From Siphonodentalium dalli (Eukaryota; Mollusca; Scaphopoda; Gadilida; Siphonodentaliidae), in NCBI GenBank assembly GCA_032622095.1, contig CP136064.1:129193605-129257604 (forward strand): a stretch of DNA of 64,000 nt, read 5' to 3'. The notes below the pieces were generated by a model. It searched no databases. It worked only from the letters and a program-made list of their open reading frames with translations, and was not told where the DNA came from. Position numbers and translations under genes: made by a program. Below are positions 37,249 to 49,100 of the stretch, one piece after another. Numbering within the stretch: position 1 is the first letter of the stretch; the number at the start of each line of letters is the position of its first letter.

Positions 37249-38073
37249 ACTCAGAGTGAATCTTACTGCGGAGCGTGTCTCACACAGGACGGTATAGAGC
37301 CTCAGACTGAATCTTACTGCGGAGCGTGTCTCACACAGGACGGTATAGAGACTCAGACTGAATCTTACTACGGAGCGTGTAACACACAGGACGGTATAGA
37401 GACTCAGAGTGAATCTTACTACGGAGCGTGTCTCACACAGGACGGTGTAGAGCCTCAGAGTGAATCTTTCTGCGGAGCGTGTCTCACACATGACGGTAGA
37501 GACTCAGAGTGAATCTTACTGCGGAGCGTGTCTCACACAGGACGGTATAGAGACTCAGAGTGAATCTTTCTGCGGAGCGTGTCTCACACAGGACGGTATA
37601 GAGACTCAGAATGAATCTTACTGCGGAGCGTGTCTCACACAGGACGATAGAAACTCAGAGTGAATCTTACTGCGGAGCGTGTCTCACACAGGACGGTATA
37701 TAGACTCAGACTGAATCTTACTGCGGAGCGTGTATCACACATGCATGACGATATATTTATAGAGACTCAGACTGAATCTCACTGCGGAGCGTGTCTCACA
37801 CAGGACGGTATAGATCCTCAGACTGAATCTTTCTGCGGAGCGTGTCTCACACAGGACGATAGAGACTCAGAGTGAATCTTACTGCGGAGCGTGTCTCACA
37901 CAGGACGGTATATAGACTCAGACTGAATCTTACTGCGGAGCGTGTATCACACATGACGATATATTTATAGAGACTCAGAGTGAATCTTACTGCGGAGCGT
38001 GTCTCACACATAGGACGGTATAGAGACTCAGACTGAATCTTACTGTGGAGTGTGTCTCACACATGACGGTATA

Positions 38074-38226
38074 GAATTAGCACAGAGCGACGAGGAAGAT
38101 CTAAGGCACCTTCTCAGACGAGTTAGGTTCAACCCATATGAGCCGTGGTCAGGTTTTATGCAACCGGCTATCAACAATATTATAGTGGTCAATCTACGAT
38201 CGCTGTCATATCAATTGATTGGATAA
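38074..38226 (+). other. Open tail in frame with the last 51-bp unit (tentative)
   Basis: The plus-strand register of the final unit (YCGVCLTHDGI) continues past the array edge for 50 codons, starting ELAQSDEEDLRHLLRRVRF, and ends at TAA (38224). The stretch is charged and protein-like. Upstream, the same frame is closed by TAG at about 38011, and five or more array units carry CAG-to-TAG changes. A single uninterrupted protein is therefore not encoded. I do not recognise the tail. It is either chance or a relic of a gene from which the repeat arose. Confidence 0.15.
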
Positions 38227-39286
38227 TTCTATACCGAGTCGATGTAGCCTATGTCCGATCGACGACAACGGATAACTTGGCGTTGACCCTCGCTCGGCAT
38301 AAACCACGTGGGCCATATAATGGTGAATACGAGCGCATGATGCTTAGTACTGTCGGATATAAGCTTTTATTTGTCCTTTGGTACAACTTTCAATTGCCAC
38401 AAACCTGCATCGAACAATTAAGCACCGCGTCAATCCAACACACTACAGTAACACTTAGATTCCTACTCATGGATGTCAACACCCATGATAGTTTGGTTCA
38501 ATAACAAGAAGTGCTAGCATGTACAAGGACAAATTAAACACATTGTGACTCATTTATTTTATAAATAAAGAAAAGGACAACGACCTTGTCTATAAGAGCA
38601 GAACACCACACAGAACACGCATGCATGCACCTGACATGGTACTTACATATACTATATAGTTGCCTAATCTGACGTACGGACATTGCAATCAATATGAATG
38701 ATCGTATGGTTCGTTGTCCCCTATAATGCGGTGCAAACCATAACTTAAAATTAGTTTTGTATCAAATGAAAGGTACGACTCTGCCGCTAACAGTAGTCTT
38801 GTAATGCCAATTACTGATCATATAATGTCCTAGGACGAATTCAATACATATGCGTCGTGTGATAAGAACATATAATTGAAAGACAGATATAATTATATTA
38901 GTCGACAAGTATCCTGCAATAATTACACCTACTTCATTTTATATTCTATTGTGAAGGTATTTTTTTTTTAAAGTCTATGCAAAGTCAGCTTTAGTGTGTG
39001 GAACTAAGATAATTATATTAGGTCGATATTTGGTCGATATTTTATCAGTACTGAAATGTCAGGTGCACTTACCGTACAATGTAATATTTTGTAGTCAAGT
39101 TTCATATTTACCAACAACGCACTAGCTTCGCTGAACATAGAAATGAACTACTAGTATTAAGTGATATTTTGAGGCCATTAAATGTAAGAAACTTAATATG
39201 CACATAAATGCAAAGATACCTTCATCACAGTTGATCAACGGCAACGTATACCGGAAGCAACGGAGTCCCAGGCGAGGAATCTTAAG

Positions 39287-39377
39287 TAGGATAATAGCTG
39301 AAAACTTTACATAATATCAGCGAATCCATTCGCGATCCATTCGCTGAAATATTGTACAGTATTCAGCCATTATCCTA
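39287..39377. mobile_element. 91-bp hairpin MITE
   Basis: TAGGATAATAGCTGAA at the left and its near complement, TTCAGCCATTATCCTA, at the right. The matching continues inward to ATCAGCGAAT / ATTCGCTGAA around a 13-base loop. Arms are about 39 bp with few mismatches. TA at both outer edges would fit a Tc1/mariner-type target, but this is inference. Confidence 0.7.
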
Positions 39378-40568
39378 TACCTATTTGCAGCTAAAACGGT
39401 ATCAGAAAGTGTTTATGACCGAGTTCAGAATATCACCTCTGATCAGAATGGATCAACCCGACACATGAGTTGAACCATGTGGTCGCCCCCATTCATCCGC
39501 TCAATGGCTGCACGGATGTCGTGACATCTTAACCAATTGTCAACTTAATGGACTGCATGGCAGTACCACATTGTTTGTCCAACCATTGACTGAACAAGAC
39601 TTCTCGACAATGATCTCCTTTTGTGATAGATTTAACCAATATCCTCAGAGTTTTGCGGCGTATTTATGATTAGGCGGAGAAGTATAGATTTAATGACTAA
39701 TTGGTGTGCGCGTTATGCCTAATCGGAGATTTTGTCCGTTGGGATCGTTACTGAAGATCAACAGACTACATTTACATGGAAATTTCTATATTAGTTTTGG
39801 TTTCTCGTGAGGTGTGTTACATCATGCCACCCGGGAACGGAATTAGATTGGGGAAATGTTAAGGAATCACTTAACTAAATTGTTTCCCATATAGACGACA
39901 ATGTTAACGTTTCAGCCAAATTCACTGAATTGAAGCCTGCACGCCACTCACGTGATATTTACCCAGCTAGATTGACAACAGCTGGTCATGGAAATGCAAG
40001 AAAAATCATAGGTCATGTGCTGTCATGTGATTGCTTTTTAGAATACATCCCTAAGTGTAGGACAGGGCTATCCCACAGCCAAATTTATCCGAGAAAAACC
40101 CCGAACTACAGCAGCAAGTTAAATAAATTTCCCACTGACAAAAATCCATTCCCCCATTAATTACCAGTTTAAAGTATTTAGATATGATGTACAAATCAAA
40201 TAAACAAGATTTCGTCCTTTAATAACGTGTCACGTGTGTCAGGTGAAGGCCATTCTTCTGTTACCTTCACCTCTACCATGCCATGGCACACTTGCTACCC
40301 GACTCTGGAACGCATTTAGCTCCCTGATTCCATAACAGTTAAATCCCTACATGAAACAACATTCCTAAAATTTGTAGTTAACATATCCCCCAGTGACGAG
40401 GCTGTATAAGTTTACCGAATCTGTCATGTTTCTAACTATAAATCAGAGCGATGAATATATATAGTATATTTGAAAATCGTTGTCTAGATAGCTACATGCA
40501 TGCATGCAAGTATATTATGGTATCATACATGCAAGTCACGATAATTGTTTATTAAATTGGATCTTGAG

Positions 40569-40640
40569 CGTCCGTTATTTAAAATAATGGACTGTTGTTA
40601 GTAAAATAATGTACGGTCTCGACAATAACCGTACATTATC
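40569..40640. other. Two adjacent short hairpins
   Basis: TCCGTTATTTAAAATAATGGA is a near-palindrome. It is followed by ATAATGTACGGT and ACCGTACATTAT, a perfect 12-bp stem with a ~10-base loop. Possibly one decayed inverted-repeat element. No further support. Confidence 0.5.
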
Positions 40641-41527
40641 CTATAAACTGGAAGCGACTAACAAAGAAGTGACGTCATAGCCATGTTTTAAACACATTTA
40701 GACACCACTTATATACAGATTAAATTTGCATAAAACGTTATAGTGTCGTCAGTGATTGGACACTGATTAATCCTCACTGAAAATCTCGTTGACTAAAATG
40801 TTACTTAAGAATTACTCAACCGTAGTGTAAGTAAACCACCATGCAACGTTGACTAAAGTTTTGAGTAAACTATTTCCACTCAACAGTTGAGTAAAAAAAA
40901 TTCTCAACATTGCATTCATAACAGTGAAATCGCTCAACAACCGATTGATTTTGCTCAACAGTAACTGTTGACTGAAACATGTAGCTTTCTTAGTTAAGAA
41001 AAGGAGTTGGCTATATAGGAATATCTGTTGGAAGAATTCTCGAAACTGAACTGGATGACACATCCAGAATCAGCGAACGAATCAGAATTGGAAATATCGT
41101 GAAATTTATGAAATTCCCTATAATGGTCTGTTGAAAAATATTAACTTATGTTGTGATATAATTTGAATCATATGGTTCACAAGTCACGATTGTTTGTGGT
41201 GTCCATGAAATTAGAATCTCGGCTTCAAAATGTTTACTCTTTAATGAGGCGATGAACTTATAAAGTTCTGACATACCTATCGGCCATCTCCTCACATCTC
41301 AATGATGCATTTATAGATCCAAAAATAATGTTGAAACGTAGATTAAACATCTCGAAATGACTACCATTATAGATGTACGGTGTTTTAAATTGAGTTATTG
41401 TTCCTATAACTTTAAATCAACGTATTGATTAAATTCGATAGAGATATACTCATTTGTCATTTCTGAGTACTCGTTATATCATAAATATATCATAATGTAT
41501 GGTATTGCATAACAAGTAAGCATTAAG

Positions 41528-41935
41528 TGATATCACATATTCGATTTTATGATATCATAAAATGAATTTGTGATATCACTTATTCGAATTTGTGATATCA
41601 TATATTAAGTTTGTAATATCAATAATTCGGATTAAAATATTATGTATTGATATCACTATTATTGATATCACTATTTAGTGATATCATAAAATGTTATTCA
41701 TATCATAAAATGAATTTATGATATCACAAAATCGAATTATTTATATCACTAAATGCTTACTATTTTGTGACATCATATATTCGATTTTATGATATCATAA
41801 ATTAATTTTATGATATCACTCTTCGAATTAGTGATATCATATATTTATTTTGTGATATTAATAACTACTAGTTATTTTATGATATCACATATAATGACAT
41901 ATTCGATTTTATTATATCACATATTCACGGATGTC
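41528..41935. repeat. TGATATC tandem array 1 (21-22-bp units)
   Basis: Units begin TGATATCA or close variants and continue with A/T-rich spacers containing ATTCGA or AATGAATTT, for example TGATATCATAAAATGAATTT. The GATATC core is palindromic, so units read similarly on both strands. A second array of the same repeat lies at 51817-52195. Confidence 0.9.
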
Positions 41936-42249
41936 AGTAAAAGTGCGGTCTAAATGAAATATACCGAAAGCATGTTTTCGTCACACATGTTATCGGTCAT
42001 AGTAGCCAACTCATAATGGACATTTTGAACACATAACGTTGCAATATCTCAGCTGAATTTCGGCATAATGTCTTTATCACGGACTGATTTGATAGTTTAT
42101 CGGCCCCACTGCATAGGCCTATAAAGTGTACGTGTACGAAGTTTGCTGATTATATATGCTGGTATTGCCAGGCGAATAATTCTTTGATATAGCACCACTG
42201 ATGGTACCATTTTCGCTTTTAGTGGAATTTCTTGTAACAGATAATTGTC

Positions 42250-43105
42250 CCCCGAAAAATTAATTTACGGGGGACTATAAAAACGGGCTCCGTCCGTTCG
42301 TTCGTCAGTCCGTCTGTTCGTCCGTTCGTCCGTCGCACTTTGAGTACCTTCATGGTGTAATCATCTCCTCCTACAGTTTTCATCCTAGAGATTTGAAACT
42401 TCATAATATTGTTGTCCATATATTGAAGATGTGCAACATGTATATAGATGACGGAAAAATTATTTTTTGACAGAGTTATTAACCCTTTTCGACTAAGAAA
42501 TTTTCAACATTATTTATAATTTTCTGTATGAGGGTACCTTCATGGTGTAATCAACTCCTCCTACAGTTTTAATCGTAGATATTTGAAACTTCAGAGTATT
42601 GTTACCCACATATTGGAGATGTGCAACATATATATATATATAGATGACGGAACCATTATTTTTACGGAGTTATTAACCCTTTTCAACTTAGAAAATTTCA
42701 ACATTTTTTATAATATTCTGTATGGGGGTACCTTCGTGGTGTAATCAACTCCTCCTACAGTTTTAATCGTAGATATTTGAAACTTCAGAGTGTTGTTCCC
42801 ACATATTGGAGATGTGCAACATGTATATAGATGACGGGGAAAAAAACATTTGACAGAGTTATTAACCCTTTTCAACTTAGAAAATTTCAACATTTTTTAT
42901 AATATTCTGTATGGGGGTACCTTCGTGGTGTAATCATCTCCTCCTACAGTTTTCATCCTAGATATTTAAACTTCAGAGTATTGTTACCCACATATTGAAG
43001 ATGTGCAACATGTATATAGATGACGGAAACATAATTTTTTTACGGAATTATTAACCCTTTCGAACTTAGAACATTTCAACATTGTTTTTTATTTCTTTAA
43101 CAAAG
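42250..43105 (+). repeat. Tandem array, ~190-bp units, with CCGTCCGTTCG head
   Basis: After a head with ACGGGCTCCGTCCGTTCG and GTCCGTTCGTCCGTCG, four units start with TACCTTC-TGGTGTAATCA at 42345, 42535, 42729 and 42918 (periods 190, 194, 189). Each contains CTCCTCCTACAGTTTT, GAAACTTCA, ATGTGCAACAT, ATATAGATGACGG and GAGTTATTAACCC. The style resembles tandem repeats I associate with molluscs. Non-coding. Confidence 0.85.
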
Positions 43106-43591
43106 CGGCATCGACTTGCCACGTTGTCTGGGGACACTGTGGTCGGCTGACCTTTTATTTTACCTATGATAGCTATATTAAGTTTATACTGGTAGTATAT
43201 TATCTCCGTTAGGGGTTGTTATCTCCGTTAGGGGTTGTTCGTGTACTTTTGTATTTTCCAATTGAATTCCTCCTCTGGAACTAGACCTAATCACAAGTTT
43301 CGTAATTCTGAATGGACCAGTAGTCTAATTGTGGCCACTATAACCAGGGGTAGGGGGTAATCTACTGGGTCGACCATGATTCGACTCAGAATGAGAACAG
43401 TTGGGGTCTGAAACTGATATATATTATATTTATTGTATGCCTCCAATGTGGAGAAAAATATTTATAACATGGTAATCATATATACATGGTTGTTACACAA
43501 ACTTAGATGTATACACAAGGAAGTGTATTATGCGTTAAGATCATTTTGATTTTCCGCGAATGCATCGACACATGATTAACAGGTAGGAGGA

Positions 43592-44790
43592 TTAGTCAAT
43601 AATAATGTGGTCCATGTCTTGAAATACCACGTCGGGAGGCGTCATAACCACAGTTCCAAGCAAGAAGGCACATATGGTGGAGTCATCAATTGCATCAAGG
43701 TAGAGGTATGTTGTCACTCCATATTTATTCAGAATGTGTTCCAAGTAGCTATTCCGAAGTTTGACCATGTGGTCTGAGATACAATAACGTATCGCATGAA
43801 GGATCTCATTGTCATAGTTTTTAAAACAAACATGACACACGGTATTATTTACATACGAAGTTTTGTTTAGCAGCAGTGCAAGATTCTTCAATTGTTCGCC
43901 ATAAGCAGGGTATTTCTTCAGTAGAGACCATATGCTCCAACTTGTTGAAGGGTCGTTGTGTATTTTATGGAAGATATTAAGGCTAGCATCACCCGAAACT
44001 GAAGCCGACAACTGTTGCACATAGTGTTGCCACACTGCATGCTGAAATATCGATTTCCATGAAGACTTTGAGGGAAAAGTACAATTTTTCACGAATGAGT
44101 CGAGGTAAGAATAAAGACCATATAGTATTGCAATATATCTATGATGTCTGGTACGAAGCCTGTAGTCATGCGATCGAACAGTGTAAGTTGGAATAATTTC
44201 AGTAGGAATATTCTGAAGGGTGTCTGCCGATCCTGTGGTAGGTGAATTAAATTGGATAGAAATGCAAGTTTCTTCAAATGTATTTCACTCTCAAGTGGCA
44301 GGAGACCAAGCAAACTCAGCGAAATATTAGTCGGTGTGCGCGATGGAAGAGATTGAATGTGTTTTACACATGTCCGATATGACTTCTCAATTGTGTACGT
44401 AGCTGAAATGTTCGGAAGCTCCAATTGTTCACAGCCATACAAGGCTTTTGGTAACGATACTGATTTGAGTAGAGTTGCTTTCGTTATCGGTGTGCACATA
44501 TTGAGTAGGTTTTTACCAGCTAAGCTGAAATATGACTTTCTCAATTTGTCAGCGACCTGAGAACATCGAGTTGCCATGGACTGAAATTTGCACTGCTTAA
44601 TGCCAAGGTGTAAACATTCCGCGCTTTCGTCTAATTGTTTATCACTGAGGAACCATGTTCTGTTGTGTGCAGAATCTTGACGTTTTGTTTCATTGAAGAC
44701 GACAACGACGCTCTTTGTACATGAGAAGGTGAACCGCCACAAACTCACACCCCGATTTGTTTTTCTTAAATTAATTAGCTGTTTTGATTG
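43592..44790 (-). pseudogene. Broken LINE reverse transcriptase, C-terminal part
   Basis: Reading leftwards, the first frame (44790 to 44089) has TKSVVVVFNE, then W-LSDKQLDESAECLHLGI, KLRKSYFSLAG, a TKATLLKSVSLPKALYGCE segment and a KHIQSLPSRTPTNISLSLLG segment. These fit the end of the palm, the thumb and the post-RT region of jockey/CR1/I-type non-LTR reverse transcriptases. A frameshift near 44100-44160 moves the rest into another frame (SYLDSFVKNCTFPSKSSWK), which ends with a CHVC-type cysteine/histidine cluster and a stop at 43592. The catalytic YADD box and endonuclease are absent. At about 44790 the sequence is cut off by an inverted GACGTGGC-family copy. It is inactive. The clade assignment is inference. 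Confidence 0.75.
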
Positions 44791-44794
44791 GCCA

Positions 44795-45201
44795 GGGAGG
44801 ACACACCGGGCCGACCATGGCTGGGCCCGGTGTAAGAATATTTTGAAATATGAGCATGAAAATTGCAAATTCAGAGCATCTATAGACTCTCTTTATAAGT
44901 TTCCAAGTGTTGGAAATTTCCAACCTATAACATCCCTTTACAAAGTTGGAAAATCTTCAACTGGTGGCCATCCTAAGGTAGGAAAATATGCAAATGTTGG
45001 ACTAAAAACAACAAATTCCCCACTAGTAATGATAAATTGTTGAAAATCAAACAACGGGAACAATTTCAACCTGTTATTGGTGTGAAATTTACAACTAATG
45101 TTTGGTCTGCATTGTATGAATTTTTCAAATGTTGAAAAAGATTGACCAAAGTTGGGGTGAGATAGCCGCCCACACTCAAACTTCCGCTGTCGCCACGTCC
45201 C
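44795..45201 (-). repeat. GACGTGGC-family copy, inverted
   Basis: It ends at CGCCACGTCCCTGTAC and contains TGTTGGAAATTTCCAACC, AAAGTTGGAAAATCTTCAAC, TGTTGAAAATCAAAC and ATTGACCAAAGTTGGGGTGA. This is the reverse of the module order at 15558-16290. Its other end (TTTGAAATATG, GGGCCGACCATGG) matches the 15.85-kb part of that copy. It abuts the truncated reverse transcriptase. Confidence 0.7.
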
Positions 45202-46124
45202 TGTACATTATTAGTGTACATACAGCTGTTCGATATACATACTGGCATCTCCCCGGCTACATTATGTCTACAAAATGCGGTTGCATATATTCAATTGTGT
45301 TGGTTGTGTTTATGTGATTAATGTGCATTTGGTGACTCACCCTGATACATATCTGAAGCTTCTGATATAAATGTAGCCAACATAGTTAGCTTTCTATCAA
45401 TGGACATGTAATTCAATCAATGTACATATAAGGTTAGTCTAAGAATCTAGAACGTGGCGAAGGAAGCTCATAAAAAGTGGTGGGGGATCACAGGGGGGTA
45501 ATACCATAAGATGTCAAACTATATAGGATTTGGTCTAATAAAATTTTCAACTAAATAGGATTTGGTTTTGAGTAATGCAAAATTCCAATATTAGCTTATA
45601 TTAAAAATTTGGGTTTCTATGTGTTCTTTGTAAGAGTATGGACTGAGTAAATACACTAGTAACAAGAATGACATAGCATTTATCCATGGTTTATGAATTA
45701 TGTACGCTGTGCATGTAGTACATTATACCTGATTTTAATCAGAATATGGCTGAGGAACGAATTCGAGTTACATGTATTCAAATTCCAAGGAGTCACAAGT
45801 TATAACTCACACAATAGTCACAACTATGCATGCTGAATGATTGTTATATTGTTAAAGCTGTCCTCAGAAAGATCTGGAGTTTTGACATTACTTGTAGACT
45901 AGTGACCATGAACCTATGGTTGGTAAAACAAACCAGTCAGAACTTGAAGGAAATGCTTTCCTTTCAATTCCATATATGATTTCAGGTAATGAGCATTACT
46001 GGAATTTATTTACTCAAATGACAGTTTATTAACCTGTAATATAGACATTATATTGCAGGACAAATTTAAATAAACTTATTAATATACTGCTAAGAGAGGA
46101 ACTAAATGTATAGATATAAGTACT
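45202..46124. other. Unassigned stretch
   Basis: GAACGTGGCGAAGG near 45452 may start another GACGTGGC-type fragment. Otherwise AT-rich with no recognisable gene. Confidence 0.4.
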
Positions 46125-49100
46125 AGTAGAGGCTCTTATGTACTCCCGTGTGCATTTTGTGAAGAAATATAGCGACTATGCTAGTGACGTTGCTTGATAT
46201 CTCAAGCACCAGAAAACAAATGTTAGACACCTGGCGGTCGCGACTGGGTGGATTTATGACGTCATCAAGATGGCCATCCAAAATGTCAGAGTATGCACTG
46301 AGTCAGTTTGATTAATAGCTAATAGTGAATTTATGATAGAAAATTAAATATCTCACCACTGATGTGAAACTAATACACCACACTTTCACTTGACAGAAAA
46401 AGTTGCCACCATAAATCAAGATGGCCGCCAAAATGGCGACCGAAATTCGGAAAATTGGTTATTTTTCACACTTTCCTCTTGAATCATTAGCTGATGTTTG
46501 AAATTTGTAGCTAATAGCGACCTAAATTTGAATAAATTCTAGTATTCAACCATTTCGATAACATAATATGTCATATTTCTGATCTCGTTCCTGCCAACTA
46601 TCTTAAAATGTGAATTCAAAAATATGCTATGAAAGTTAACCAAAATTCAATTAAGTGATTCTAGCCAAGTGTTAAACAGAAAATAACTGAATTTGATGAA
46701 GATAAAGTAAAACTGTTTTAAATATGTGAATTGCCATATAATTACACTGAAAATAATGCATCTTTGTTTAAGATGGCGGCCAAGATGGCTGCCAAAAAGA
46801 GAAATCATCAAAATCTGTCAAATTTTCATTGATATCACTCATGTGCTGGGGAAAAGTGAATATATATGTTTATACTCGGGAATTCAACAGAATGATACCA
46901 CGGAAATTAGATCAAATAATTTTCATGACAGCCACATTTACAGAATGGGCACTGAGTGAGGAAGATGATTTAATACAAAATATTTCTACATCAACGATGA
47001 AATTGCACCAAGTTTCATTTTCAAGAACAAAATTGAATTAAAAAACCCAAGATGGCTGTCAAAATGGCGACAGAAATATAGAAATTTGTTGAGTTGGCAC
47101 ACATGACCCTTACATTATTTTCGGTTATTTGTAAACTGTGGCAAGCAGGACTGTGGGTCTAATTTGGGTCTAATTGTTGTCCATACTCCAAAAAATACTA
47201 ATTAAATAATGTGCTATGTACTTTCACAAAAAAACTTGCTTCTCGGGGTTATAGATTAACCTTGGAGATACATGGGCAGAATAACACAAACAAAAGTGTA
47301 CACAGTTTTAAATATGGTTAGCTCATCCATTACACTCCACATTGATCTATTTGACCCAGATGGTCGCCAAAATGGCCGCCAAAATTCACAATTATAAAAT
47401 TTGACAAATCTTTATATTCTCAAATGTATTTAGGTTTTTATAACCGAGAATATATCAAAATGGTTTCTTAGAAACCTAACATGAAATTGCCCAATATAAT
47501 TTAAATAATCCTTCCAGTTTTTGGGAAGGAACTCAAACCGTATATGTGCTGACTGTATCAGTATAATAGCATAACGAGTGCTCGAGCGCAAAAGAATCCA
47601 TGCAGTCATAATACAGAGAGAAATCCAACATTACGGCTATATTATTTCGTTTGCGGCAGATCTGCTTTATTCGTTGTCTAATGTTGATGAACAGTTGGCT
47701 ACATTGGATTCGTCTGGCCACAAAAATTTGGAATATTCAGGAGCAATATCACAAATTGACGTCACCGAAATCGAAGTCTGTATTGCTATCATACTGCTTC
47801 GGTTGTAGCATGAAGAGTCCATAAAACAGATTTATGAAATAAATATCAACACGGCCGCTGACTTCATAGCAGATACATTGCAGATTCACTTCGCTGTAGA
47901 CTACAGCCTGTAGTCTAATAGAACTGTGCGCATAACCGAGTTGATGCTGGTCAGTTTAGTTTAGAATATAACAAAAACATCAGTATAACCTAAGGTTTGT
48001 CATTATCCACGTCGAGTGCAGCAAGTGACAATAACAGCTACTCAACTTCTTCCTGGTTGTCAACAGAAAAATATCGTGAAAAGCACAATGCCTAATGCCT
48101 GAATATGTAGTTATGAAATACCTCACCGAAACACCAGAATCTCACCTTTGGCCCATGCCATATGATGGGGCATCGAAGCAACAGGATACAATGACGGGTA
48201 ATCAAGACCATTTAAATGAATGTTTATTAAGAGTTCTTGTAAAACATCCACACGGGGACATTCATTAGCATTATACAGCAACTGTTCGTTCACAGAAAGT
48301 AAAGATATTAGAATCACAGATACCCACAATCTCGTATGAAATCCTTTGATTGTCCATCTAACACATGCAGTTTATATAATCTGCTGGCAAACCATACAAC
48401 CATAAAAGTCAGATCCGACAATTACAAGCTGAAAGCGTGGGGATATATATATACTGCGAAAAGGTGGAAGTAATAGACAACAAAGTTATGCTTGAATTGA
48501 GATAAGATTGTGGACGTTAGCTATATGAAGAGTCAATAACTGAAATTGACTTTAACTTTTGCTCAGGAAAGTATAAACTTTTCAACGTTTAACGACCTGT
48601 GTTTTCAGCAGACCTGAATTCATTGCAGTGTGATAGCAAATGTTCCTCTATAACATCTAGAAGGAATACCACAAACTTTCCACCCAATAATACATATAGC
48701 TCAACATGTCGGTGAGTTCAATCGCCTCTACAGCCAAAATTGAACTGTGCGGGAATATATATCCTAATAGTTTTATCTGGAACGTTGCCGATAGCCGATA
48801 CAATTACAGAAGAGCAGGCATTAAAAACAATTGGTGTGAACATGCTTCTTGTATGACATTTTGATGAGACCGTATAAGGCAAGTATGGAAGAACTTCGAT
48901 AATACATGCGACAAATATGACACTAGTGTATCTAATATAAACTTGATGTCTGCACCAGTTCTGCACAGTGAGATGGGATAATACACGGAACGAACTTGCA
49001 GTATATGTGATGTCCAGAGAACTATCTCATTTGTGGAACTCAAATATACCAATGGAACTACTAATATGAGGCTATCTTCCTACCCTAGCTCTATCGATCA

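Larger units (their letters stand above)
26502..38075. repeat. 51-bp satellite array, about 220 copies (11.2 kb)
   Basis: The unit is 51 bp: GGACGGTATAGAGACTCAGA, then GTGAATCTTACTGCGGAGCG, then TGTCTCACACA. About 204 units run to 36928 and a further ~16 follow the inserted element. Variation is confined to a few sites: GAGTGAA/GACTGAA, CTGCGG/CTACGG, ACGGTA/ACGATA and CTCACAC/CTCGCAC/CACACAC/AACACAC/ATCGCAC. Rarer units have GACATTAGAGCG or GACAGTTGAACG. The units right of 37.2 kb are more degenerate, with indels and ATATATTTATAG insertions, as expected at an array edge. In the codon register, plus reads GIETQSESYCGACLTQD and minus reads CETRSAVRFSLSLYTVL. Confidence 0.97.
38227..41527. other. 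Mostly unassigned stretch
   Basis: No gene is recognised. Small palindromes lie at 39287-39377 and 40569-40640. Near 40.8-41.0 kb there are repeated short words such as GTTGACTAAA, TTGAGTAAA and CTCAACA on both strands, suggesting a decayed palindromic repeat. Open frames here lack recognisable motifs. Confidence 0.4.

Noticed and set aside
26502-38075. CRISPR array
   Set aside because: Units are contiguous 51-bp repeats without unique spacers, there are no cas genes, and the surroundings are eukaryotic.
38145-38504. 119-residue open frame just right of the satellite
   Set aside because: No recognisable motif, and it overlaps the alternative in-frame tail of the array in another frame. Chance frame.
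44357-45043. Plus-strand open frames over the reverse transcriptase
   Set aside because: They are antisense readings of the recognisable minus-strand LINE fragment and of the neighbouring repeat.
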